Source of the DNA: Prevotella sp.
GTDB taxonomy: Bacteria; Bacillota_I; Bacilli_A; ML615J-28; CAG-313
Reading direction: 5' to 3'
Assembly: GCA_023665755.1 (NCBI GenBank)
Contig: JAMPDF010000002.1
Span: 244,010-308,009, forward strand
DNA: 64,000 nucleotides
The notes beneath the pieces are model-generated. The model was not told the DNA's origin. It was given only the letters and a program-made list of their open reading frames with translations, and did not search any database. Positions within the stretch are counted from its first letter, which is position 1; each line of letters opens with the position of its first letter. Position numbers and translations under genes: made by a program. Shown here piece by piece: positions 7,734 through 15,853 of the stretch.

Positions 7734-8804
7734 ATGGATAGTTTAGAAAAACTCAATCAGTTGATTGCACAAGAAATCAAGCAAAGTCAAATTCCTGGTG
7801 CCAATTATGCCGTTGTTTTTCCCAACCGAGTCCTATTAGGCAGTGTGGGAAAGCGAGCCATTTTACCAGAAGTAGAAGAAAATACCATTGACACCATTTA
7901 TGATATGGCTTCGTTATCAAAAGTTGTTGCAACTACCACAGCAGTTTTACAGTTATTAGAACAAGGGCGTTTACGTTTACAAACAAAGGTTAAAACGTAT
8001 TTGCCACAATTCCAGTATGAATCTATTACAATATGGCATTTGTTGACGCATACGTCTGGTCTTCCAGAAGGTGTCAAAGGATTGATGAATATGCAAGGTG
8101 CAGATGAGGTGTGGAAACAAATTTATGAAACACAGTTAAGTTATGAAACGGGCATGAAAATCCATTATTCAGATATTGGTTTTATTTTATTAGGTAAAAT
8201 TGTTGAAGTCATTACAGGAATGTCTTTGGATGTGTATACGAAGCAATATATTTTTACACCACTCGATATGAAAGATACAGGATATATCCCACAACAAAAA
8301 GAAAGATGTGCACCAACCGAATATCGTAACAATGCTTTATACCAAGGTATACAAAGAGGAGTAGTACATGATGAAACGGCTTATTTATTAGACGGTGTTG
8401 CGGGGCATGCGGGATTATTTTCAACCATTGAAGACTGTTCACATTTTATACAAATGATTCTCAATCAAGGAATGTATCAAGGAAAAACGATTTTAAATCC
8501 CCAAACAATTGATCGACTATTCCAACCAGAAGTAGAAATGCATCAAGGAGTAGCACTTCATGAAGTAGTTCGTTCACTAGGTTGGATGGTAGGAGGATTA
8601 GGTGGACCCAATGGGGATTTAACGAGTCCAGAAACCATTCATCATACTGGGTTTACAGGAACAAGCATCTTTATTGATCGTATACATGGCATTGGTTTTT
8701 GTTTATTGACAAACCGAGTGCATCCAACAAGAGATAATACAAAGCATATAGATGTACGTGGCCGAATTGCCAATTATGTAATGGCAAATTATCAAAAATT
8801 ATAA
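7734..8804 (+). CDS. Serine hydrolase of the class C beta-lactamase/PBP4* fold
   Basis: 356 residues without an evident signal peptide, so probably cytoplasmic. The catalytic SxxK is S60-L-S-K63 (DMASLSKVVATT), the second motif is YSD near 145 (HYSDIGF) in place of Y-x-N, and GVAGHAGLFST and HHTGFTG near the end fit the third motif region (HTG). Such proteins act as D-aminopeptidases, esterases or beta-lactam hydrolases; substrate is unknown. It begins nine bases after tyrS and is followed closely by a PIG-L deacetylase and a GH10-like protein, so a role in recycling wall or glycan fragments is plausible. Confidence 0.85.
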   Translation: MDSLEKLNQLIAQEIKQSQIPGANYAVVFPNRVLLGSVGKRAILPEVEENTIDTIYDMASLSKVVATTTAVLQLLEQGRLRLQTKVKTYLPQFQYESITIWHLLTHTSGLPEGVKGLMNMQGADEVWKQIYETQLSYETGMKIHYSDIGFILLGKIVEVITGMSLDVYTKQYIFTPLDMKDTGYIPQQKERCAPTEYRNNALYQGIQRGVVHDETAYLLDGVAGHAGLFSTIEDCSHFIQMILNQGMYQGKTILNPQTIDRLFQPEVEMHQGVALHEVVRSLGWMVGGLGGPNGDLTSPETIHHTGFTGTSIFIDRIHGIGFCLLTNRVHPTRDNTKHIDVRGRIANYVMANYQKL

Positions 8805-8828
8805 TGAAATTATCATAAGGAGAAACGT

Positions 8829-9515
8829 ATGGGAAAAACAATTTTGGCTATTGGTGGTCATATTGGGGATATGGAATTGACAGCTGGTGGTCTTATGGCA
8901 ACCAATGCATTAGATGGGGGAAAAAATATTACACTTGCGCTCACCGCAGGTGAAAGAGGAAATCCTGCACATTTGACTATTGCAGAATACAGAGAACAAA
9001 AAATAAGTGAAGCTAAGCGCTTTATGGAGATGATGAATGGAGAAGCAATTGTACTCCAATATGCAGATGGTGAACTACCTAACACGGAAGAAGTTAGAAG
9101 AGAAGTAGCAGAAATTATTGTTCAATATCGACCAGATATTATTGTGACGCACTGGCATTCCAAAATGCATAAGGATCATCACGCTACGCATCAAATTGTT
9201 CAAGATGCGCAATTTCTAGCAGGTGTAGTGGGAAATACAGAAGGAAAACGCCATTATGCTCCAGTTTACTTTTGTGAAAATTGGGAAGATGATCATGATT
9301 TTGATCCGTATATTTATGTAGATATTACCAAGGGATTTGATCTTTGGTGTAAAGCGCTTCATGAACACTGGTTTGTGATGAATAGTCGGGATTTTAAATA
9401 TTATGATTATTATACTTCTTTAGCGAGATGTAGAGGAGCACTCGCTAAAAAGCAATACGCAGAATGCTTCAATATTGTGGATTACCATAAGATGATTGTA
9501 AAGGAGTCATTATAA
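8829..9515 (+). CDS. PIG-L (LmbE-like) family deacetylase
   Basis: 228-residue zinc hydrolase of the family that removes acetyl groups from N-acetylglucosamine-type amino sugars. The usual AHPDDE appears here as GGHIGDMEL (H11, D14), followed by TAGERGNP and the zinc-site histidines of HWHSKMHKDHHATH (about 108-121). No signal peptide. AAGGAG lies before the ATG. It sits between a serine hydrolase and a GH10-like surface protein, consistent with amino-sugar or glycan handling. BshB-type deacetylases are relatives, but no other bacillithiol gene is nearby. Confidence 0.88.
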   Translation: MGKTILAIGGHIGDMELTAGGLMATNALDGGKNITLALTAGERGNPAHLTIAEYREQKISEAKRFMEMMNGEAIVLQYADGELPNTEEVRREVAEIIVQYRPDIIVTHWHSKMHKDHHATHQIVQDAQFLAGVVGNTEGKRHYAPVYFCENWEDDHDFDPYIYVDITKGFDLWCKALHEHWFVMNSRDFKYYDYYTSLARCRGALAKKQYAECFNIVDYHKMIVKESL

Positions 9516-9516
9516 G

Positions 9517-12500
9517 GTGAAAAAATATCTGATAGCAATCTTATTGATGATAGGAATAGGTTGCATCGTTTGTATAGCGAATCCTAGTATTGCAGCTATT
9601 CCGGATGGTGAACACAAAGTCATTACCGCCAAACATCCCGGGGGAGTTACCCACTATGGAACACATGAATATGTGACCATTTTAGATGAATATGCGCCTG
9701 TCGAATCAGAAATGCGTGGTGTATGGGTAGCCACTGTCTATAATATTGCAATATCCAAACAAAATGGTTTAGGAGAAGGTGCTATTGCCCAGTATCAACA
9801 AGAATTCAAAGAGATTTTAAATCGGATGGAAGCATTTGGAATGAATACTTTGTTTTTCCAAGTGCGACCATGCAATGATGCATTTTATCAATCTCATTTA
9901 AATCCGTGGAGTAAATTCTTAGTAGGAGAGGGTGTTGACCCTGGCTGGGATCCACTAGCATGGATGATTGAAGAAACGCACAAACGGGGATTTCGGTTTA
10001 TGTGTTGGATGAATGCCTTTCGGGTTACGACTGAAAGTTATGTTACAAATGGCAAAGCAGTTTCTAAATCCGTAAAAGAGTTGGTACAAATGAAACTCAA
10101 TACACTCAATCGTCTAGCAGATGGCAATTTTGCTAAAGCACATCCTGAATATGTTGTAGCCGGGTTATATGACGAAAAATTAATTTTAAATCCAAGTGAA
10201 CCAGCTGTTCAAAAATTTATTGTGGATACGATTATGGAAATTGTCGAGCACTATGATGTAGATGGTCTTCATTTTGATGACTATTTTTATTTAGATAGTT
10301 TCACTTCAAGTGATACGACCAATAGTAATTTTGCGGGATACGATTCTTATAGAGTATCAGGTCCAGAAATTATGAATGATTGGCCTAACTATCTAGCCTA
10401 TCAACAGGACCCTACGCATTATGGTCAAGACGTATTTGGCCAAGATGGTTATTATGGTATTCCTGCGGGACTGAATCTTGGGGATTTTCGAAGAGAAAAT
10501 ATTAACAACATGATGCGCAATATTCGAAAAAAAATAGATGAATATAATGCAAGAGAACACACTTATGTAGAATTTGGAACAAAGCCTGCCGCAGTTTGGC
10601 GTTCTAATTCAGAATATTGTAGCGCTGGTTCACATCGTTGTGACCCACTTGGTTCTAATACTGCAGAAGGAGCTTATAGCACCTATGCAGATTTATATGC
10701 CGATTCTTTGCAATGGGTCAAAGAGGGATTGGTAGACTGGGTAGCTCCTCAAGTGTATTATGCTTTTGAAGATGAATATGCTCCTTTTGCGGATATTGTA
10801 GATTGGTGGGCAGAACAAGTAGAAGCAGTCAATACCAAAAGAAGGAAAGAAGGTCTTGCAGATATTAGGTTATATATTGCCCATGGTATTTATAAATATA
10901 GAGATGCCCCAGACCAATTTTATCGCTCTGCTGAAATTATTGATCAAATCAAATATACAAGACATTATCCAGTCATTCAAGGTTCAGCAGTTTATTCATA
11001 TGAATTATTGTACCGAGTTTTAGGCTCAGATTTGACACAAACTTATCCTAATGCCGAAAATGTGCGAAAAAACGCAATGAAGCAAATGAAGGACCTTTGG
11101 CAAGCACCAGTATATCCTCTTCCAATAGGAGCATATGATGCAACAGGATTAAAGGTGAATACTTATCAACTGAGAGAAAATTCAAATGGTGAATTGAGTT
11201 TGCAATTTGCAACCATTCCCAATGTAGCAGCTTATGGTATTTATCAAGTCCCGAAAGGGATGCCATTTGATGCGCATCAAATTGAATATCGTACAGATGT
11301 TATATATGCAGGATATGAGGAAGGACAAATGAAATTAGTTTCTTTAGGTAATGAAGATATAGAAAAAGATTATTATATTCTTCCTATTTCATGTTTAGGA
11401 CACATCAGTGATACACCAACGTTACTTGCCTTAGAAACAAAAGTAATCAATCAGGCTCCCTATCCAGTAGAAATCACGTTAGATATATTACCTACTCAAG
11501 AAGTAATTTGTGGAAGTCTTTTAAAAGGGTCTTTTGATATACCTACTGATCCTAATCAAGATCAAGTAGACTATACTTTTTATTTATATCAATCTGGTCT
11601 AGAAACCAAGATTACACCTCAAATAGAAATTAGAGGTAATAAAGTTCTTTTTGAGTGGAAAAGTTATTATTATGAAGAGATGAATTGTCAAATCAAGGTA
11701 GTACTAACTGATCAGGATATGACAACAGATTGTTATTCTCCTTCTTTTGATTTAACCACGGTTGCTTCGCCTATACCAGTTAGCATTCAAGTAGATAAAA
11801 CGGCTTATTTTGGAAATGGAAAGATATCCATTACATATACCGAGGGAATGGATTCTCAAGGCTATCCTTTGAATTATCAAGTTTTTTTGGTAATAGACGA
11901 AATGGAAGTGGATATTACAGAAGACTTTTTGTCAGGAGAAAATCATATGTTTCATGTGTATGCTCCAAATGTAACTTCCACACAGGCTTTTATCAAATGT
12001 CTTACCAGTAATGGTAGAAAAACAACTGTCTCTCAATCAGAGCCTTTTTCTATTGAGAAAGTGATACCAATTACAGGGGGGAAAGTAGCTATTTCTGACC
12101 ATCGATTTGCGCGAACAGCTACCATTATGGTAGACTATACATTACCAGTGATAGAGGAATCGTATCAAGTCAATTATTATTTCTTGATGGATAATCAATC
12201 CTATTTGATTCATCCTTCGCAATTATTGTCATATGCTTTTCAACCTCAATGGTTGACACAAAATGTGTCAGAGCAGTGCCAGCTTACAATGGAAATCATT
12301 ACAGAAAAGCAAATAGTTACTTTTTCATCGGATGTATTTAGTTTATATGAAAATCAGTTACCAACGGGTGGAAGTTTGCAAATTAATCAGTACATCTATC
12401 AAATAAATGATAAAATGAATGTTCAAGCGATACTACCTATTGATCCTGATCAAGAAGAACTACTGATTGTCTATTATCTAGTAGGTGAAAATAAAAAGAT

Positions 12501-12738
12501 AAAATTAAATGTGGACTCGAATACCAATTTTACCGTAACTTTAACAGAAATTGGTGAATTTCACTTGGAAATGGAGGCAACTGATGCATCAGGTGAAAAG
12601 GTAACTTTTGTATCAGATGACTTTATGGTTCAACAAAAAAAAGGATGTGCCAATTGCAAGTCAACTAGCATTTTATGGTTTGGCTTAGGGGGATTTGTGG
12701 CATTTCCATTGGGAATAAAAAAACGAAAACCAGAATAA
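9517..12738 (+). CDS. GH10-like (DUF187/YngK-type) surface glycosidase
   Basis: 1073 residues, GTG start with AAGGAG upstream inside the preceding gene's end. Signal peptide at 1-28. The glycoside hydrolase-like domain (about 60-470) shows the family marks ESEMRGVWVATVYNIA, FFQVRPCNDAFY, VDGLHFDDYFY and VDWVAPQVYYA. The rest (about 540-1040) is several beta-rich, Ig-like modules. The C-terminus ends in CANCK, a hydrophobic helix and KKRKPE, which looks like a membrane-anchoring or sorting tail but has no LPxTG. Substrate unknown; members act on glycans at the surface. Confidence 0.85.
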   Translation: MKKYLIAILLMIGIGCIVCIANPSIAAIPDGEHKVITAKHPGGVTHYGTHEYVTILDEYAPVESEMRGVWVATVYNIAISKQNGLGEGAIAQYQQEFKEILNRMEAFGMNTLFFQVRPCNDAFYQSHLNPWSKFLVGEGVDPGWDPLAWMIEETHKRGFRFMCWMNAFRVTTESYVTNGKAVSKSVKELVQMKLNTLNRLADGNFAKAHPEYVVAGLYDEKLILNPSEPAVQKFIVDTIMEIVEHYDVDGLHFDDYFYLDSFTSSDTTNSNFAGYDSYRVSGPEIMNDWPNYLAYQQDPTHYGQDVFGQDGYYGIPAGLNLGDFRRENINNMMRNIRKKIDEYNAREHTYVEFGTKPAAVWRSNSEYCSAGSHRCDPLGSNTAEGAYSTYADLYADSLQWVKEGLVDWVAPQVYYAFEDEYAPFADIVDWWAEQVEAVNTKRRKEGLADIRLYIAHGIYKYRDAPDQFYRSAEIIDQIKYTRHYPVIQGSAVYSYELLYRVLGSDLTQTYPNAENVRKNAMKQMKDLWQAPVYPLPIGAYDATGLKVNTYQLRENSNGELSLQFATIPNVAAYGIYQVPKGMPFDAHQIEYRTDVIYAGYEEGQMKLVSLGNEDIEKDYYILPISCLGHISDTPTLLALETKVINQAPYPVEITLDILPTQEVICGSLLKGSFDIPTDPNQDQVDYTFYLYQSGLETKITPQIEIRGNKVLFEWKSYYYEEMNCQIKVVLTDQDMTTDCYSPSFDLTTVASPIPVSIQVDKTAYFGNGKISITYTEGMDSQGYPLNYQVFLVIDEMEVDITEDFLSGENHMFHVYAPNVTSTQAFIKCLTSNGRKTTVSQSEPFSIEKVIPITGGKVAISDHRFARTATIMVDYTLPVIEESYQVNYYFLMDNQSYLIHPSQLLSYAFQPQWLTQNVSEQCQLTMEIITEKQIVTFSSDVFSLYENQLPTGGSLQINQYIYQINDKMNVQAILPIDPDQEELLIVYYLVGENKKIKLNVDSNTNFTVTLTEIGEFHLEMEATDASGEKVTFVSDDFMVQQKKGCANCKSTSILWFGLGGFVAFPLGIKKRKPE

Positions 12739-12758
12739 AATAATAAAAGAGGTGTACA

Positions 12759-13070
12759 ATGAAAATTGTTAGAAGTTTAGAATTTGAAAAAGAAGTTCTT
12801 CAACAAGAAGGATTAGTTTTGGTAGATTTTTTTACCGAATGGTGTGGTTATTGCGAGTTGCTTGTTCCAGAATTACAACAAGCCAGTGAGGCACTTCCAG
12901 AAGTAAAGTTTGTGAAAGTAAACGCAGAAGCAAGTAGTGATGTCGCAGAAGCATATCACATCGAATTTTATCCAGAAATGTTACTTTTTAAAGGCGGAAA
13001 AGTGGTTGGACACATTGATGGATATGTTAAAAAAGATCAAATTATTCGGGTATTAAAGGAGTATCTATAA
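12759..13070 (+). CDS. Thioredoxin
   Basis: 103 residues with the active site W28-C-G-Y-C32 and the cis-proline region IEFYPEMLLFKGG. The central GP of the standard WCGPC is replaced by GY, which alters redox potential in related proteins. It is followed with no gap by an FTR-beta-like gene, suggesting the two form a reduction pathway in which thioredoxin is reduced from ferredoxin instead of NADPH. Confidence 0.95.
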   Translation: MKIVRSLEFEKEVLQQEGLVLVDFFTEWCGYCELLVPELQQASEALPEVKFVKVNAEASSDVAEAYHIEFYPEMLLFKGGKVVGHIDGYVKKDQIIRVLKEYL

Positions 13071-13283
13071 ATGAAGGGATACCGAATCAATCCCAATAAG
13101 GACTTTGTACTTCGCATCATAGAAGGTTTAATGCGCAAAGACGGACATTGTCCATGTCGTAAATTAGCAGATGATACAACTTTATGTCCTTGTGATGAAT
13201 TTGTCGAAACTGGGAAATGTAAATGTGGTTTATTTATACCTATTGAAGAAGATTCTACTATAAAGAAAGAAAACGAAGAATAG
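13071..13283 (+). CDS. Ferredoxin-thioredoxin reductase catalytic (beta) subunit-like
   Basis: 70 residues with six cysteines in three C-x-C pairs: 27/29 (HCPCR), 39/41 (LCPCD) and 50/52 (KCKCG). This is the arrangement of the FTR catalytic subunit, where four cysteines hold a 4Fe-4S cluster and two form the active disulfide; by analogy the cluster ligands are C27, C39, C41 and C50, and the redox pair C29-C52. The start codon follows directly on the thioredoxin stop. No variable (alpha) subunit is adjacent. The protein is shorter than plant or cyanobacterial FTR-beta. Confidence 0.88.
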   Translation: MKGYRINPNKDFVLRIIEGLMRKDGHCPCRKLADDTTLCPCDEFVETGKCKCGLFIPIEEDSTIKKENEE

Positions 13284-13306
13284 TCCTTTTGAAGGACTAT
13301 TTTTTG
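13279..13306 (+). terminator. Intrinsic terminator after the FTR-beta gene
   Basis: ATAGTCCTT (13280-13288) pairs with AAGGACTAT (13292-13300), loop TTG, followed by a T-run. The stem includes the stop codon of the gene. Confidence 0.9.
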
Positions 13307-13323
13307 AACACAATTTATAATGG

Positions 13324-13352
13324 TTGACTATTTTTTCATTTCTTGATATAAT
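13324..13352 (+). promoter_or_regulatory. Sigma-A promoter for the CNNM/CorC pair
   Basis: TTGACT (13324-13329), spacer 17, TATAAT (13347-13352) preceded by TGA. Confidence 0.75.
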
Positions 13353-13389
13353 GTTTGAAAATACAATCAAAAAGGAGATGAAATAATTT

Positions 13390-14454
13390 ATGGATCCACT
13401 GGTCCCCTTGTCGCGTTTGGATAATTTAACCAATGTGACGCCCAATTATGCTTTAATTGGGATAATTGTACTTTTGGTATGTTGTGGTGCTTTTTTCTCG
13501 GGAGTTGAGACCGCGCTTACTTGTTGTAATCGCACAAGAATGAAAACAAAAGCCGATAATGGTAGCAAAAGTGCAAAACTAGTATGGAGAATACTAGAAA
13601 AATATGATCAATCTTTGATTACGATTTTAATTGGAAATAATGTATTACGGATTGCTTCCGCATCTATTGCAACCATATTGGCTGTAAGTTTGCTTCCGAC
13701 CAATGAGGCTTTAGCTACTACACTTTCAACTGTCGTAATGACACTCATTGTGTTTATGTTTGGCGAACTCATTCCTAAAAATATTGCCAAAGCCAATGCA
13801 GATAAAGTGTCACAAATATTAGCTTATCCACTATATTTGATTTATATTTTGACATATCCATTGATGCAAATTTTTAATTTTATATTATGGATATTTAAAA
13901 AAATATTCCGAATGGATAAAGGTGAAAGTGCACTCAGCAAAGATGAGTTTCAAGGCTTGGTTGAGGCAGTAGAAGATGATGGTGTAATTGATAGTGAAGA
14001 AGGAGATATTATACAAGCTGCAATTGATTTTAATGATATTACTGTGAAAACAGTAATGACACCAAAAGAAAAAATTGTAGCATTAGATTATAAACAATTG
14101 TCTCGTGAACAATTGCTCAAGAGTTTAGATCATATCAAGTTTACACGGATACCCGTATATTCTCATCATATGGATAATATTATCGGTATTTTCAATATTC
14201 GAAAATTTCTAAAAATTGTCATGTCATCTAAAAAATTAGCCATTAAGCAGTCGATGAGTGAAGTTATCACTGTAAGTGATACAACACCATTAGATGATGT
14301 CATTTCACTTTTTAAGACGAAAAAAAGTCATATGGCCATTGTCAAGAATGAGAACAATGAATTAATTGGTCTAGTTACTATGGAAGACGTTTTAGAAGAA
14401 TTGGTTGGCGAAACACAAATGAAAATCAAAACTATAGGAGGTGCTAGGTCATGA
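13390..14454 (+). CDS. CNNM/HlyC-CorC family membrane protein, short form
   Basis: 354 residues. An N-terminal DUF21 membrane domain (four hydrophobic segments, about 20-170, with FFSGVETAL and FGELIPKNIAKA) is followed by two CBS domains (about 205-345, MTPKEKIVALD and MAIVKNENNELIGLVTMEDVLEELVGE). The family moves or senses Mg2+ and other divalent cations. It ends right after the CBS pair and lacks the C-terminal CorC_HlyC domain that the next gene has. Start codon is 10 bases from AAAGGAG. Confidence 0.9.
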   Translation: MDPLVPLSRLDNLTNVTPNYALIGIIVLLVCCGAFFSGVETALTCCNRTRMKTKADNGSKSAKLVWRILEKYDQSLITILIGNNVLRIASASIATILAVSLLPTNEALATTLSTVVMTLIVFMFGELIPKNIAKANADKVSQILAYPLYLIYILTYPLMQIFNFILWIFKKIFRMDKGESALSKDEFQGLVEAVEDDGVIDSEEGDIIQAAIDFNDITVKTVMTPKEKIVALDYKQLSREQLLKSLDHIKFTRIPVYSHHMDNIIGIFNIRKFLKIVMSSKKLAIKQSMSEVITVSDTTPLDDVISLFKTKKSHMAIVKNENNELIGLVTMEDVLEELVGETQMKIKTIGGARS

Positions 14455-15731
14455 GTCCTTCTATCAAGATTATTCTAATGATTATTATGATTTTATGTGT
14501 GTTTTTATCCGCATTCTTTTCATCTACAGAAATTGTTTATTCGGGTGTAAGTAAGATTAAACTCAAGAAAAAAGTAGAAGAAGGTTCCAAAAAAGCAAGT
14601 GCGGCATTACGTATATCTGAAAATTTTACAGATGCACTATCAACTATTTTAGTCGGAAACAACCTTGTAAACATTTTAGTCTCTTCTACATCAACACTAT
14701 TAGCCACTTCAATTTGGGGTCCACAAAAGGGACCAACTATGGCAGTTATTTTATCGACCATTGTAGTTTTAATTTTTGGAGAAATTATTCCTAAGGTGGT
14801 AGGAAATCGATATAATTTTAGGCTATCTATGTTATTTGCGAACTTGTTTAATGGATTTCGAATTTTGTTTTTCCCAATCACATGGTTTGTTACTAAATTA
14901 GTTTCTTTGCTTTCAAAACTTTGGATGCCAAAGAAAAAAGAACCGATTGCAGATGGAGAAGAACTCATTCATATTGTAGAGGAAATGGAAGAAGAAGGTG
15001 TCATTGAAGAAAATGATGCAGAATTAATTAGTGCTGCTATTGATTTTGTTGAAGTAACAGCACATGAAATTATGGTTCCTCGGGTGGATGTATTTGCTAT
15101 TGATATTGATGATGATCAAGCAGAAATCCTGTCGAATGAGGAAATATTCCGTTTCTCAAGAGTACCCGTGTATGAAGATACTATTGATCACGTGATTGGA
15201 ATTTTGAATACCGTAGAATTGATGAAACGAATCCTAACAGGAAAGAAAATCAATATCCGTACGATGTTAACTGAACCTATGTATGTACACAAAACCAAGG
15301 CTATTTCCAATATTTTAACAGAGTTTAAACAAACTGATCAACAACTAGCTATTGTAGTGGATGAGTTTGGTGGAATGATGGGAATATTGACAATGGAAGA
15401 TATTGTTGAAGAATTAGTAGATGATATTTTTGATGAAATGGATGAAGTTGTACTAGATTATACAGAACTAGAGCCAGGGATTTATGAAGTAGATGGTGAT
15501 ATGAACATTTATGATTTCCTTGACTTAGTAGATTATGATGATCGTGATTTTGAATCAGAATATACTACGGTTGGGGGTTGGTGTACTGATATATTAGAAA
15601 GATTTCCTCAAGTAGGTGATGCCTTTACTTTTGCTAATTTAGATGTTTCCATTATAGAAGCAGATAAAATGCGTGTAGAAAAGGTTAAAGTCATTGTACA
15701 TGCCATAGAAGACGAAGAAAATAATGATTAA
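14451..15731 (+). CDS. CNNM/HlyC-CorC family membrane protein, full form
   Basis: 426 residues, overlapping the previous gene by ATGA. It has the same DUF21 membrane domain (FFSSTEIVYSGVSK, FGEIIPKVVGNR), CBS pair (MVPRVDVFAIDID; LAIVVDEFGGMMGILTMEDIVEELVDD) and in addition the CorC_HlyC transporter-associated domain (about 335-415, EPGIYEVDGDMNIYDFLDLV). A tandem paralog of its neighbour; translational coupling suggests the two may form a heteromeric divalent-cation system. Confidence 0.9.
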   Translation: MSPSIKIILMIIMILCVFLSAFFSSTEIVYSGVSKIKLKKKVEEGSKKASAALRISENFTDALSTILVGNNLVNILVSSTSTLLATSIWGPQKGPTMAVILSTIVVLIFGEIIPKVVGNRYNFRLSMLFANLFNGFRILFFPITWFVTKLVSLLSKLWMPKKKEPIADGEELIHIVEEMEEEGVIEENDAELISAAIDFVEVTAHEIMVPRVDVFAIDIDDDQAEILSNEEIFRFSRVPVYEDTIDHVIGILNTVELMKRILTGKKINIRTMLTEPMYVHKTKAISNILTEFKQTDQQLAIVVDEFGGMMGILTMEDIVEELVDDIFDEMDEVVLDYTELEPGIYEVDGDMNIYDFLDLVDYDDRDFESEYTTVGGWCTDILERFPQVGDAFTFANLDVSIIEADKMRVEKVKVIVHAIEDEENND

Positions 15732-15735
15732 TCAC

Positions 15736-15772
15736 AATCTCCTCTAAAAAGAGGAGATTTTCTATTTTTTGT
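15736..15772 (+). terminator. Intrinsic terminator after the CNNM pair
   Basis: AATCTCCTCT (15736-15745) pairs with AGAGGAGATT (15750-15759), 10 bp, then a T-rich tail. Confidence 0.9.
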
Positions 15773-15853
15773 TAGAACAAAATAGTAGGAAAATTTGCAT
15801 CTTTTTAGTATAATAGAAGAGAGGGAAAAAAATAAAGATAGAGGAGGAATCAT

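Noticed and set aside
14537..14968. 143-codon minus-strand frame opposite the second CNNM gene
   Set aside because: Antisense to a clear family gene; product has no recognisable pattern and no Shine-Dalgarno.
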